Origin: Oscillospiraceae bacterium
GTDB taxonomy: Bacteria > Bacillota > Clostridia > Oscillospirales > Oscillospiraceae
Length of the DNA stretch: 64,000 nucleotides
Assembly: GCA_910574635.1 (NCBI GenBank)
Contig: CAJTCG010000004.1
Location: forward strand, 162,131 to 226,130
Direction: 5' to 3'
Made by a program: the position numbers and the translations under genes. The notes below the pieces were generated by a model. That model ran no database searches and had not been told where the DNA came from. It saw only the letters and a program-made list of their open reading frames with translations. Within the stretch, counting starts at the first letter, position 1. Each line of letters begins with the position of its first letter. Of the stretch, positions 42,939-52,600 are shown piece after piece.

Positions 42939-45900
42939 TTATCCCAGGGCGGTCCACTTCTCCGTGGAGCCATTCATGCTGAAGCTATGTCCATTGGACG
43001 CTTCTACAATGTCCCAATAGTACCATGCGCCGGTGGGCACGTCGGAGAAGGTCTTGTAGCCCTTCACCACCGTGTCGGCGCTGGCGCTGCGGCCCAGGAT
43101 ACGGTTGACCATCACGATTGTCTCCGCGCGGGTGATGTTCTGGTCGGGCCGGAAGGTGCCGTCCTTATAGCCGTAGACCAGACCGGCCTCCGCCGCCAGA
43201 TTGATGTACTTCCGCGCCCAGCTATGGGAAATGTCGGTGAAGCGGTCCAGAACGGTATTACTGCCGCTGGTATCGCAGAACCGGGAGAGGATGGTCGCCA
43301 GCTCCGCACGGGTGATATTGCGCCGGGGGCCAAATGTGCCGTCCCGGTAGCCGTTAATCACGCCCATGTTGCAGAGGGTGGAGACGGCGGTGCCGCACCA
43401 CGCCCCAGCGGGCACATCCTTGAAGCGGTTGATATTCGTACCGTAGGCGGCTTTGGCCTCCGGGGTCAGGAGCCGGTAGAGGATAGCGGCAACCTCGGCG
43501 CGGGTAATATCGGCGTTGGGCGCGGCCTGGGTGGTGGTCCGTCCGGCGATATAGGCGATGTGGTCCTTCCGGTTCAGCAGGGAGAGCTTGGAGCCGGGAG
43601 TTGTCAGATCACCAATGCCGCCCGTGCTGCCGCCCTTGGCAATCGTGACCTTCTGGACCTGGGAGGCCATTTCAGAGGCGGTGGCCGCATAGCGCACCTC
43701 GTATGTGCCGGGAGCCAGTCCCCTCACGGTTTCTCCGGTGATAGCGGTCCACTTGCCGTCAGGCAGGAGCCGGTATTCCATGGTCTTATCCGTCTTGGTG
43801 AGAGCGCCGTCATTCCGCCCCTGCCGGGTTTCATCGGTATGGCCCACGCTGGGAGCCTTGCGGCGGTCGGGAATCTTCACCGTGACCGTCTCACCGGGCA
43901 GGCCGTCACCCTTGCCGGGGTAACGAATGAGAACATCCTTCCCAGCCAGATCGGATACGTCCAGAGGGTTCGGGCAGGGCTTCCAAGTCTTGCCGCCGTC
44001 CGTGCTGTACTCCATATCCGGGGTGGTGTTCAGCGTCTCATTTTTAGGGTCAAAGACCAGAATGGGAGCGCCGGGGTTCTTGGAGATCACCACGGTAACG
44101 GTCCGGCTGGCAAAGTCCTCCTTGGTGGCGGGATAGCGGAACAGAACCGTCTTGCCCAGGTAATCGGCTGTGTTCAAGAGCTTGGAGAGGGCGGTCCAGG
44201 TCTTGCCGCCGTCCATGGAGAACTCCGTACCCTTGTCGGAGCTGACGGTCTGCGCTCTGCTGTCCACCTCCACCTTGGGGGCTTCCCGGCGAACGGGAAT
44301 GGTAATGCTCAAACCGCTGCTGGGGAAAGAATCCTCATTGCCATGGTTGCGGATAATGATGGTCTGCCCGGTCAGGCCGGAAACGTCCAGGGGCTTGGTG
44401 CAGGGGTTCCAGGTCAAACCGCCATCGGTGGAGTAGTCCATATCCTCGGTGGTGTCCACCGTCTCGGTGATCGTGTCCAGGGTAACGGTGGGATTCTCCG
44501 TCCGGCTGGGGATATGGACTTCCGTAATATCGCTGGCAAACTGGTCCTCGGTCGCCGCTTCCCGGACGAGAATGGTCTGGCCCGTCAGGTTGGACACATC
44601 CATATCCGGGTCACACTTGGTCCAGGTTTTGCCACCGTCCGTGGAATACTCCATACTGGTGGTAGTATTTACCGTCTGCTTATCCCGGTCAATAGTGAGG
44701 TCGGGCTTCGCACCCTTGTTGGGGACCTTCACCAGCACGGGCAGGCTGGCAAAATGTTCGGCATCGTACCTCTCCCGGACTGCCAGCTCCTTGCCGTAGA
44801 AGCTGGACGCATCCAGCCCATCAACAGGCACAGCAGCCCAGCCATTTTCCGTCCGATACTCCGGCGCGGTGCCGGAGACGGTCAGCAGCTCTGCCACACG
44901 GTCAATGTCGGCGGTGGGGGCGGCGTTCCGGCTGGGGACGGTCAGGGTGGCGCTGTTGCTGGCGTGCTTGGTGCCGTCACAGGCATAGCGCACCAGCAAC
45001 GTGGCGTTGGTCAGCTCGGAGAGGTCCATGTTGTCCAGGCAGGGAATCCAGGTCTTACCGCCGTCCTTGGAATACTCCATAGCGGCGGTGCTGTCCATGC
45101 GCTCCGTGGCGTTGTCAACGGTCAGCGCGGGAGCCTCGCCCCGGACGGGGACGGTCACGGTTGTGGCCTCGCTCTTAAAGGAATCGTCCGTAGCGGCGAT
45201 CCGCACCAGCAGCGTCTCGCCCTGCCGGTCCTCCACATTCTGGCTGTCCCCGCAAGGCTTCCAGGTTTTGCCGCCATCGTCGGAATACTCCATATCCTCG
45301 GTGGTGTTCATGGTGAGGTCGAAGGGATTCACCTTCACATCCGGGGCGGCGGGGCGCTCCGGTAAAACCTCCATGACCACGGGGCCGGGACTTCCAGTGC
45401 CATCATCCACCAGACGGACATAGATGGTCGTGCCGGGGATGATTTCGCCGCCGTTGGGCAGACTATCGGTCAGGGTGTAGTCCTTCCCGGCCTCCACCAC
45501 ATCGGGGTCGAAGGTGACGATCTCCTTCCGGTAGTCGATCTCATAGTCCAGCCCCGTGTCGGCCACGGTCCGGCCCTCCACGCTCTGGCTTTCAGAGACG
45601 GTGAGATTGTCCGTCTCCTTCATCCGCTGGGTGAAGGTGTAAACGGTATCCGGGGTCAGGCCGGTAAACTTGGGGCTGTCCTGCCAAGTCTCGCCGCCGT
45701 CCATGCTGTACTCCGCGCCGGGAACGGGGTTCAGCGCAATGGTGGTCGTTGTGCGGCGGGCGATGGTGGGGGCGGTAGTCATGGTCTGCGGAGCCTTGGA
45801 GATGGTCATATCCGCGTAGACCTGCTCGGCGGTCAGATCGTAGCCGTCCTCGGCAACCAAGTAGAAGCGAACCTTGTAAGTACCAGCGTCCACGGGGGCC

Positions 45901-48900
45901 TCGGAAGTCTCATAGGGCTTGCCGCTGGCCAGGGTGCCGACATACATGACGCTGACAGACTTTACACCCTCCATCTCCGTCAGAAGATTGGTATAGGGGT
46001 AGGGCTGACGGTTGCTGTTGTAGACGGTACTGTAAGCGGGCATATCCGTGTCCAGAATGTCCAAAGGCTTGTCGGTGGTCCTGCCGGAGACAGGGCGGAC
46101 ACCGGAGGCGGTGTGATTTTCGTCCTCGGCCATGCGGACCAGAATCGTGTAATCCTTATCCGCTTCCAGCCCGCTGAAGGTGTTGCCGCTCTGCCAAGTG
46201 GTCCCGCCATCAATGCTGTACTCCGCACCAGGGATAGCGGAGACGGTCAGTGAGTGGGAAGAACTGCTCTCCAGCGTAGCCATGGGGGTATCCTGCCCCG
46301 CCTTGCGGATGGTCAGGGTGGCGGTGTAGTCACCGGGAGCCAGGGTGTGGTTGGCGTCCGGGGAGAAAATAGCTGTTACGGCATAGGTTCCGGCGTTGGT
46401 GGGAGCGGTGGTACTCTCCACGCCGTCCGCGCCGGTGTAGGTCAGGGCAACGGAGGCCATGCCCTCAATGCCGTCCGCCCCGTGGTAACGCTGGGGCGCG
46501 CCGGTGTAGGTGACAGTCTCATCCTTCAGCACGGGCCGAACAGTCCCGGCCTCGCCGGAGGCACGGGTGATATGCAGCACCGGTGCGGGCAGGGCTTCGG
46601 GCAGTTTATAGCCCTCCGCCGCCACAAAGTCGATGTTGACCACATAATCGCCCACGGTAACGGGCGGGGTGGCAATGCCGTCATAGCCGACGATGGTCAT
46701 GGAGGCGATGCCGGGGTTGGACTTGGGGAGGGTATAGGTCTGCGCGTGTCCGGTGTACTCCACCGTCTGATCGGCAAACCGCTCAAAGGTGACAACGGTT
46801 TTCTCGGTGGCCTGCATGGTGGAGGGGCCCTCTAATTCCTTGTAACAGGCGGTCTCCACCGCCTTGACCTTGATCTCATAGGCGGTGTCCCGGTTCAGGC
46901 CGGTGAAGGTGTCCGTGGTTTGCCACGTCACACCGCCGTCAATGGAGTAGGCCATACCGTCCACCACTTCAATGGTGATGGAGGAATCGGTAACGCCAGT
47001 GACCACCGGGGCCAGGGGTGTGGCGGGGGTGGCCTTGTTGATGGTCAGGGTGGCGTACTGCGGCTGTAATTCCTCGTATCCACTCTGCATGGTGTAGCTG
47101 ACCTTCACATTGTAAACGCCAGGGTTCGTCGGCAGCTCGGTGGTGGGGCCGTAGGAGGTCCCATTGGTTCCAGTGAATGTCTGGACTACCTGCGTACATC
47201 CCGTGGGAACATCCACCGTCAGGGACTTCGGCGTCCCGTCATAGGTGTAGACGGCGGACTGGACCGTACCAGCGGAGGTATCCTGCCGGGTGGTGCGAAT
47301 GATGGCGGAGGATGTAGGGCTTTCCTCATGGTTACGATCAGCAGGGTACTTGGCCTGAATGGTATAGGCCGTGTCTGGAGTCAGTCCCTCAAAGATGGTG
47401 CTGACCTGCCACGTTTTTCCGCCGTCAATGGAAAACACCGCCCCCGGAATGTCGGTGACGGTGATGGAGTTGGTGGCGGTATTGCTGGCGCGGGGAGCGG
47501 AGGGGGCGCTCTGCTCCACCTTTGTGATGGTCAGCGTGGAAGTGACAGGCTCCAACTGTGCCGTACCCGTCTGCATGGTAAAGCTGACGGTCACGGGGTA
47601 GGTCCCCGCGTTGGTGGGGGCGGCGGTAGTGGTCTGGCCGTCCACGGAGTAGGTCACGGTGGACTTGGTGACGTGAGAAATGGACGGGACCTGATAGGCC
47701 ACAGGACTGCCGGTATATGGGCGGGTCTGCGGCTGAAGCACATCGGACAGATCGCCAGGGTCCACGGTGGTGTACTCGGTAGAGAACTGAGCGGAGGCGG
47801 CGGGAGAAACCTCATAGTTGCCGTCCTCGGTGGCCTTGAGTCGCTGATAGAGGGTATAGATCGTGCCAGCGTCCAGGTTTTTGAACACAGGACTGTCCTG
47901 CCACATCTTCCCGTCCACGCTGTACTCGGCGTTCTCTACCGTGTTCAGCGTCAGGGAGTTGGTAGCTGCCGCCGCCAGCGTGGGGGCGGGGCAGGTCTGC
48001 TCTGCCTTTTCAATCACATACTGCGCTGTCACGCCGGAGAGCTGGGGATAGCCCTGCTCCATGACAAAGGCGACGGCGGCGGTGTAGCTGCCCGCGTTCA
48101 CCGGGGCGGTGGCGCTGCTGTAAGGCCGTCCGCTGTTGGCGGTCCCCTTGTAGGCCACAGCAACGGATTGGATGCCCTCCGGCAGTCTGGGCATGGGCAG
48201 ATCGGTGGACTGCCCATCATAGGTCTTGGCGTAGTCATTGACGGTGGGGGCCTCCACCGAGCCATAGGTCAGATTGACCGTGGCGGTGACAGCGGGGATG
48301 TTGTCGCTGGAAAGTTGAGGAAACCCGGAGAGATTCAGCGTTCCCTGGACGGTCTGGGTCAGGACATAGGGGTCATAGTGGCTGCTGCTCCAGGTGACGG
48401 GAACGCCAGTGACGGTCTGGGCGTTGCCGGTGCCGCCCTCGGCCACAACGGAGACGGAAGCGGGCAGGCCCAGCTTATTAAATGCCGTCCCCATGGGGGC
48501 CGTCCGCACCACTTCCTCAATGCTGAGAATGGGCCTGGAAATAACGGTCACAGGGATGGTCACACGTCCAAAGGAGACACCGCCCTTTTTCACCGCCGCT
48601 TGAACTTCCGTTGTCCCCGGCCTACTGGAATTGAACCCGGCATAGCTGGGGTCAATGGTCCAGGTATAAGGAGAGGTGTAGGTGCTGTTGCCGGTAGTCA
48701 AATTTACCGCTTGGATGGTATCGCCCACATAAATCCGATTAGTGGCTGGTAAAATCCAGACCAGGGAATAGACCGTGTTGGCTTTACCTTGCCCGGTCTG
48801 CCAGATGTAATTATCGTTCGTGATGGTTGCGCCAATGGCATAGATACCAGCGGCCACAGGCCGGGAGACGGGGGCGGAAGCGTCCACCGTCAGCTCCCCA

Positions 48901-49625
48901 TTCTCCACCTTTGCCTGACAGGCGGAGAGGGCGGCGGGAATAGAAACACCATTCACGTCCCGATAGGTGACGGTTTTCCCGTCCAGAAGGCTGTTTCCGT
49001 CGTAGATTTTGTCGTTAAAGCTGGCGGTCCAGGGAACGGCCTTGGGCAGCACCAGCAGCCGCTCCGGCATTTGCAGTTCAACATGGTCATAGATGCCGCT
49101 GTCCACACTGACAATGATACTGTAGGAGCCGGGAGCGGTAACGGAAACGCGGTTTTCCAGCGAATCGCCCACATAGCGGCGGAAGGCCGGAGCCACGTTG
49201 TAAACCACGGTGTAGGCGTTCCCGCTGTACTCCACGCCGGTGGTGGTGACGGATACATAGGCGGGGTCCAGCGTAAAGGCGCTGAGAGTCAGCTTCGGAA
49301 TCTCATTCCTCGCCCAACTTCCACAGTTATCGCAGGTATATTTGACATAGCCGTCCGAGGTTGCGGTGGCCTTTTTGAGATCGGTGGAAACCGTTGAGCC
49401 GGTTTTGCATGTGTGGGCCGCGCCAAGGCAGACATCATCGTTTGTATAATCCAAGAGGATATAGACCGGGTACTTGCCTGGGGCGGTATATTGTGAATCA
49501 GGCGCAATCCATGTGGTGGGGTCGTCGTCCATGGAGGAGGCGAACGCCTGGATGGGCAGCAGGGCCACGGTCATGCAGAGGGCCAGCAGCCAGCCCAGGA
49601 AACGGGTGGTTTTTATTTTTCGCAT
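42939..49625 (-). CDS. Giant SLH surface protein 1 (2228 aa)
   Basis: Signal peptide (FLGWLLALCMTVALLPIQAFA), then a small Cys segment (HTCKTG, YTCDNCGSW). About six long repeats combine a YDG/YTG bacterial Ig-like (MBG-type) unit with a unit bearing YSIDGG.TWQ...F.GL. About nine shorter ~70-residue repeats (MEYSTDGGKTW, TGQTILVREAATEDQF) follow. Three C-terminal SLH domains (about 2030-2228; ITRAEVAAILYRLL, ITRAELATILSRF, ITRAETIVMVNRIL) bind wall polymer. It is probably a cell-surface adhesin or matrix-binding fibre. ATG 49625 follows AAAAGGAG. Repeat count is by eye. It follows surface protein 2 by 17 bases. Confidence 0.9.
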   Translation of the reverse strand: MRKIKTTRFLGWLLALCMTVALLPIQAFASSMDDDPTTWIAPDSQYTAPGKYPVYILLDYTNDDVCLGAAHTCKTGSTVSTDLKKATATSDGYVKYTCDNCGSWARNEIPKLTLSAFTLDPAYVSVTTTGVEYSGNAYTVVYNVAPAFRRYVGDSLENRVSVTAPGSYSIIVSVDSGIYDHVELQMPERLLVLPKAVPWTASFNDKIYDGNSLLDGKTVTYRDVNGVSIPAALSACQAKVENGELTVDASAPVSRPVAAGIYAIGATITNDNYIWQTGQGKANTVYSLVWILPATNRIYVGDTIQAVNLTTGNSTYTSPYTWTIDPSYAGFNSSRPGTTEVQAAVKKGGVSFGRVTIPVTVISRPILSIEEVVRTAPMGTAFNKLGLPASVSVVAEGGTGNAQTVTGVPVTWSSSHYDPYVLTQTVQGTLNLSGFPQLSSDNIPAVTATVNLTYGSVEAPTVNDYAKTYDGQSTDLPMPRLPEGIQSVAVAYKGTANSGRPYSSATAPVNAGSYTAAVAFVMEQGYPQLSGVTAQYVIEKAEQTCPAPTLAAAATNSLTLNTVENAEYSVDGKMWQDSPVFKNLDAGTIYTLYQRLKATEDGNYEVSPAASAQFSTEYTTVDPGDLSDVLQPQTRPYTGSPVAYQVPSISHVTKSTVTYSVDGQTTTAAPTNAGTYPVTVSFTMQTGTAQLEPVTSTLTITKVEQSAPSAPRASNTATNSITVTDIPGAVFSIDGGKTWQVSTIFEGLTPDTAYTIQAKYPADRNHEESPTSSAIIRTTRQDTSAGTVQSAVYTYDGTPKSLTVDVPTGCTQVVQTFTGTNGTSYGPTTELPTNPGVYNVKVSYTMQSGYEELQPQYATLTINKATPATPLAPVVTGVTDSSITIEVVDGMAYSIDGGVTWQTTDTFTGLNRDTAYEIKVKAVETACYKELEGPSTMQATEKTVVTFERFADQTVEYTGHAQTYTLPKSNPGIASMTIVGYDGIATPPVTVGDYVVNIDFVAAEGYKLPEALPAPVLHITRASGEAGTVRPVLKDETVTYTGAPQRYHGADGIEGMASVALTYTGADGVESTTAPTNAGTYAVTAIFSPDANHTLAPGDYTATLTIRKAGQDTPMATLESSSSHSLTVSAIPGAEYSIDGGTTWQSGNTFSGLEADKDYTILVRMAEDENHTASGVRPVSGRTTDKPLDILDTDMPAYSTVYNSNRQPYPYTNLLTEMEGVKSVSVMYVGTLASGKPYETSEAPVDAGTYKVRFYLVAEDGYDLTAEQVYADMTISKAPQTMTTAPTIARRTTTTIALNPVPGAEYSMDGGETWQDSPKFTGLTPDTVYTFTQRMKETDNLTVSESQSVEGRTVADTGLDYEIDYRKEIVTFDPDVVEAGKDYTLTDSLPNGGEIIPGTTIYVRLVDDGTGSPGPVVMEVLPERPAAPDVKVNPFDLTMNTTEDMEYSDDGGKTWKPCGDSQNVEDRQGETLLVRIAATDDSFKSEATTVTVPVRGEAPALTVDNATERMDSTAAMEYSKDGGKTWIPCLDNMDLSELTNATLLVRYACDGTKHASNSATLTVPSRNAAPTADIDRVAELLTVSGTAPEYRTENGWAAVPVDGLDASSFYGKELAVRERYDAEHFASLPVLVKVPNKGAKPDLTIDRDKQTVNTTTSMEYSTDGGKTWTKCDPDMDVSNLTGQTILVREAATEDQFASDITEVHIPSRTENPTVTLDTITETVDTTEDMDYSTDGGLTWNPCTKPLDVSGLTGQTIIIRNHGNEDSFPSSGLSITIPVRREAPKVEVDSRAQTVSSDKGTEFSMDGGKTWTALSKLLNTADYLGKTVLFRYPATKEDFASRTVTVVISKNPGAPILVFDPKNETLNTTPDMEYSTDGGKTWKPCPNPLDVSDLAGKDVLIRYPGKGDGLPGETVTVKIPDRRKAPSVGHTDETRQGRNDGALTKTDKTMEYRLLPDGKWTAITGETVRGLAPGTYEVRYAATASEMASQVQKVTIAKGGSTGGIGDLTTPGSKLSLLNRKDHIAYIAGRTTTQAAPNADITRAEVAAILYRLLTPEAKAAYGTNINRFKDVPAGAWCGTAVSTLCNMGVINGYRDGTFGPRRNITRAELATILSRFCDTSGSNTVLDRFTDISHSWARKYINLAAEAGLVYGYKDGTFRPDQNITRAETIVMVNRILGRSASADTVVKGYKTFSDVPTGAWYYWDIVEASNGHSFSMNGSTEKWTALG

Positions 49626-49642
49626 AGGCAAATCTCCTTTTC

Positions 49643-52600
49643 TTAAAAGTCAAATACGATGGAATAGGTAATGTTGCTCTTGTTATACATACAGTCGTGG
49701 TTGGTGTAGTAATAGAAACGCATCTGTGTATAGGTCCCCGTGGGCAGCTTGCCGGAGAGGGTCACGCCGTTGATGGTTTCCTTGTAGGCGATCTGGTCCC
49801 ATCGGCGGGTACGAATGTTATAGGCTTCAATTTTGCCATAGTCGCTGCCGCTATGGCCGCTGACGGGCGGTACATCAAAGGTGTACTCGGTGATGTAGCC
49901 ATAGATTGTCTCCCCATCGTCCTGGAAGCTGACGCCGGTTTCCTCGATGAAGGAGTTGGCGGAGTTCAGGGTCATGCCGCCGCCCGCGTTGTCGGCAACA
50001 AAGAACATAATAGCGGACCAAGGAGAGGCCGCACCGAAAGCATCCACCGCGCGGCATTTTACCAGATGTTTGCCGTAACCGTAGGTGGTGGTTTCCTTGT
50101 CCCTGCCCTCCCATTCGTAAGTAATGGCGTCGCCCTCCGGGTCGGTAGAGCGGGCGGTGATCGTCACCGCTTGGCTGGGCCGCACCACACCGTTGGCGGG
50201 GTTCCGGGAGATCACGGGCTTGCTGGGGGCCTGATTGACAAATTCGATGGTTTTTTCCTGCCAGGGGGAAGCCGCACCGTAGGAATCCACCGCCCGGACA
50301 CGGATGGTATGGGAACCGTTCCGGGAATACCAGCCGGAGGAATTGTAATCTCCGCCCCATTCCAGCCGGACCGTATCGCCGTCTGGGTCGCTGGCGGTGG
50401 CGGAAACATTGGCGCGGAAGGTATTGCCGCTGGTCTGCCGGGTTACGCTGGCGGTGAAGCTGGTAATAACCGGAGCGTTGTTGATAAACTCAATTGTCCG
50501 GCTCTCCCAGGCGGAAACCGCGCCCCATTCATCCACCGCTCGGACGCGGATGGTGTGTGTGCCAACTTCATAATAGCCGTCCTGCTGATACTCGCTGCTC
50601 CATTCCAGATGCACAGCATCCCCGTCCGGGTCGGAGGCCACGGCGTTGAGGTCTGCGTAGAAGCGGCCATCCTTCATGTTCCGGGTGGCGTTGGCAGTAA
50701 AGCGCTCAATGACCGGAGCGGTATTGGTCACGATAATATGGACAAAACCGCTGGTCAGGTTTCCCGCGTCATCCCGCACAGTGGCGGTGATGGTATAGGT
50801 TCCTTCGGCGTAGAGGGCCAGATTGCCGCCGTCATTGGAGAGGAAGCCGGTGTTGCTGTCCAGGGTGACAGGTCTGCCCCCCAGCTTCACACCCCAGCTC
50901 ACATCCAGACTGCCCGCTCCGCTGATGCCCACGGGGAACTTGGTGCCGATATGAATGGAATCAGGCGCGGTGACGGTCAGTGCGGCCTTGAAAATGATAG
51001 TGATGGACTGGCTGGCGGTGGCGGTCTTGCCGCCTAAGTCCCGGAGGGTGGCGGTCAAGGTGTACTCGCCGGGTTCCGGGAAGATCACAGTGCCGCCGCC
51101 ATTGTCCAGGGTGGAGAGATCAATGATACAGGCCGCTCCGTCCTTCTGCGCGGACCATGTGATGGTGGCCCCGTCCGGGTTAAAGAGCTTATCCATGACC
51201 ACGGGAACCCGGTTGCCCACATACTCCATATCCGCCATGGAGAATTGCAGGGAGCCAACGGGCAGGACAGTAATGGTGTCGCTGGCAGTGAAGGTCCGGC
51301 CCAGGCCGTCCCGCAGAGTGCCGATCAGCCGGAACTCTCCGCCCTGGGTGAACTGAATCGCCCCGCCCAGGTTGTTGAGGTCCCCGGTGACGTAGGTGGA
51401 AATGTCGGCAGGTTTGCCGTCCTTCTCCAAAGACCACTCCACAGGCAGCTCAATGTTATTGCCCAGGGTCCGCACCTGCACCGTCTCGCCGGTGTAGACT
51501 TGTTTCTCGATAATGTCCACCTGCAACTCCTGGTCGGCCAGGACCTCAATGCTGGGGCCGTCAAAGGAGAACACCCGCCCGGTGAGGTCGGTGATCTCGC
51601 AGGTGAGGGTGAACACGCCCGCGTGTTTGATACGGATATCGCCGGGAAAAGCGCCCAGGGTTCCAGCAACGTAGGTCCCCCAATTCTGACGGAGGCCGTA
51701 GGTGTCGTCGATGTGCCACTGGACGGAGGCATCCGCAATCACATTCTTGGATTCCACGGCCACGGTAAAGGTACTGTCCGTGTGGGCGTAGCTGGGCATG
51801 GTCCAGGCGATCACGGGAATGGGATAGACGGTGAAGGACTGTTCATAGGAGTAGGAACGGCCCCCGGCGTCCTTGAAGCTGGCTTTCAGCTTGTACTCGC
51901 CCGCCTGCTTGAACTGGATTTTCCCGCCGTCAGCCGTCAGTTCCCCGGTCACATAGTCGGAGACAGGGACATTCTCGCCGTTCCGGGTCAGGGACCAGCG
52001 CAGGGGATTTTCGCCCAATTCCTCAAAGCCAGTCACCAGCGTGACCAGAGAATCCGTGTGGAACATTTTCGGCAGATAGAAGCCAGACACGCCCACGGGG
52101 TAAATCTGGATAGAATCGCTGGCGGTAGTCACACGGCCCAGCTCATCCGTCACGCTGGCGGTGAAGGTGTAACGGCCCGCTTCGGGGAAGAAGCCGTGTC
52201 CGCCCTTGGCGGTCAGGTCAAAGGGCGGCATGATCTCTTTGCCATCCCGCAGGACTGTCCAGACCACTTCGTTGCTGCCCAGGTTCTCGGTGGTCAGCCG
52301 CACATCCTCCGCAGTATCGGTGTGGCTCATATCGCTGAGGGAAATTGTCAGGCCGACAACAGGATAAATGCGGATAGTCTGCTCACAGGAATACGACCGG
52401 CCCAGCGCGTCCACAGCGGAGGCGGTCAGGGTGTAGGTCCCAACTGCGGGGAATCGGGCCTTGCCGCCCAGGTTGCCGAGATCACCCAGCATATTGTCCG
52501 TCAGGGAAACCGCCGCACCGTCCTTCGTCAGCGTCCAGGTTACGTCCTGCCCCTGCAAATCGCTGGTCAGGAGGTCCACGGGAGTGCTGCTGTCCGTCCA

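Noticed and set aside
42866..42973. N-terminal extension of the PP-loop enzyme starting inside the SLH gene
   Set aside because: The extension would be translated from an mRNA that crosses a strong terminator, and the ATG at 42973 has no ribosome binding site.
42762..45365. 867-codon open frame on the plus strand
   Set aside because: It is antisense to SLH surface protein 1 and crosses the strong terminator and the PP-loop gene. Its Gly/Val-rich composition is that of a shadow frame.
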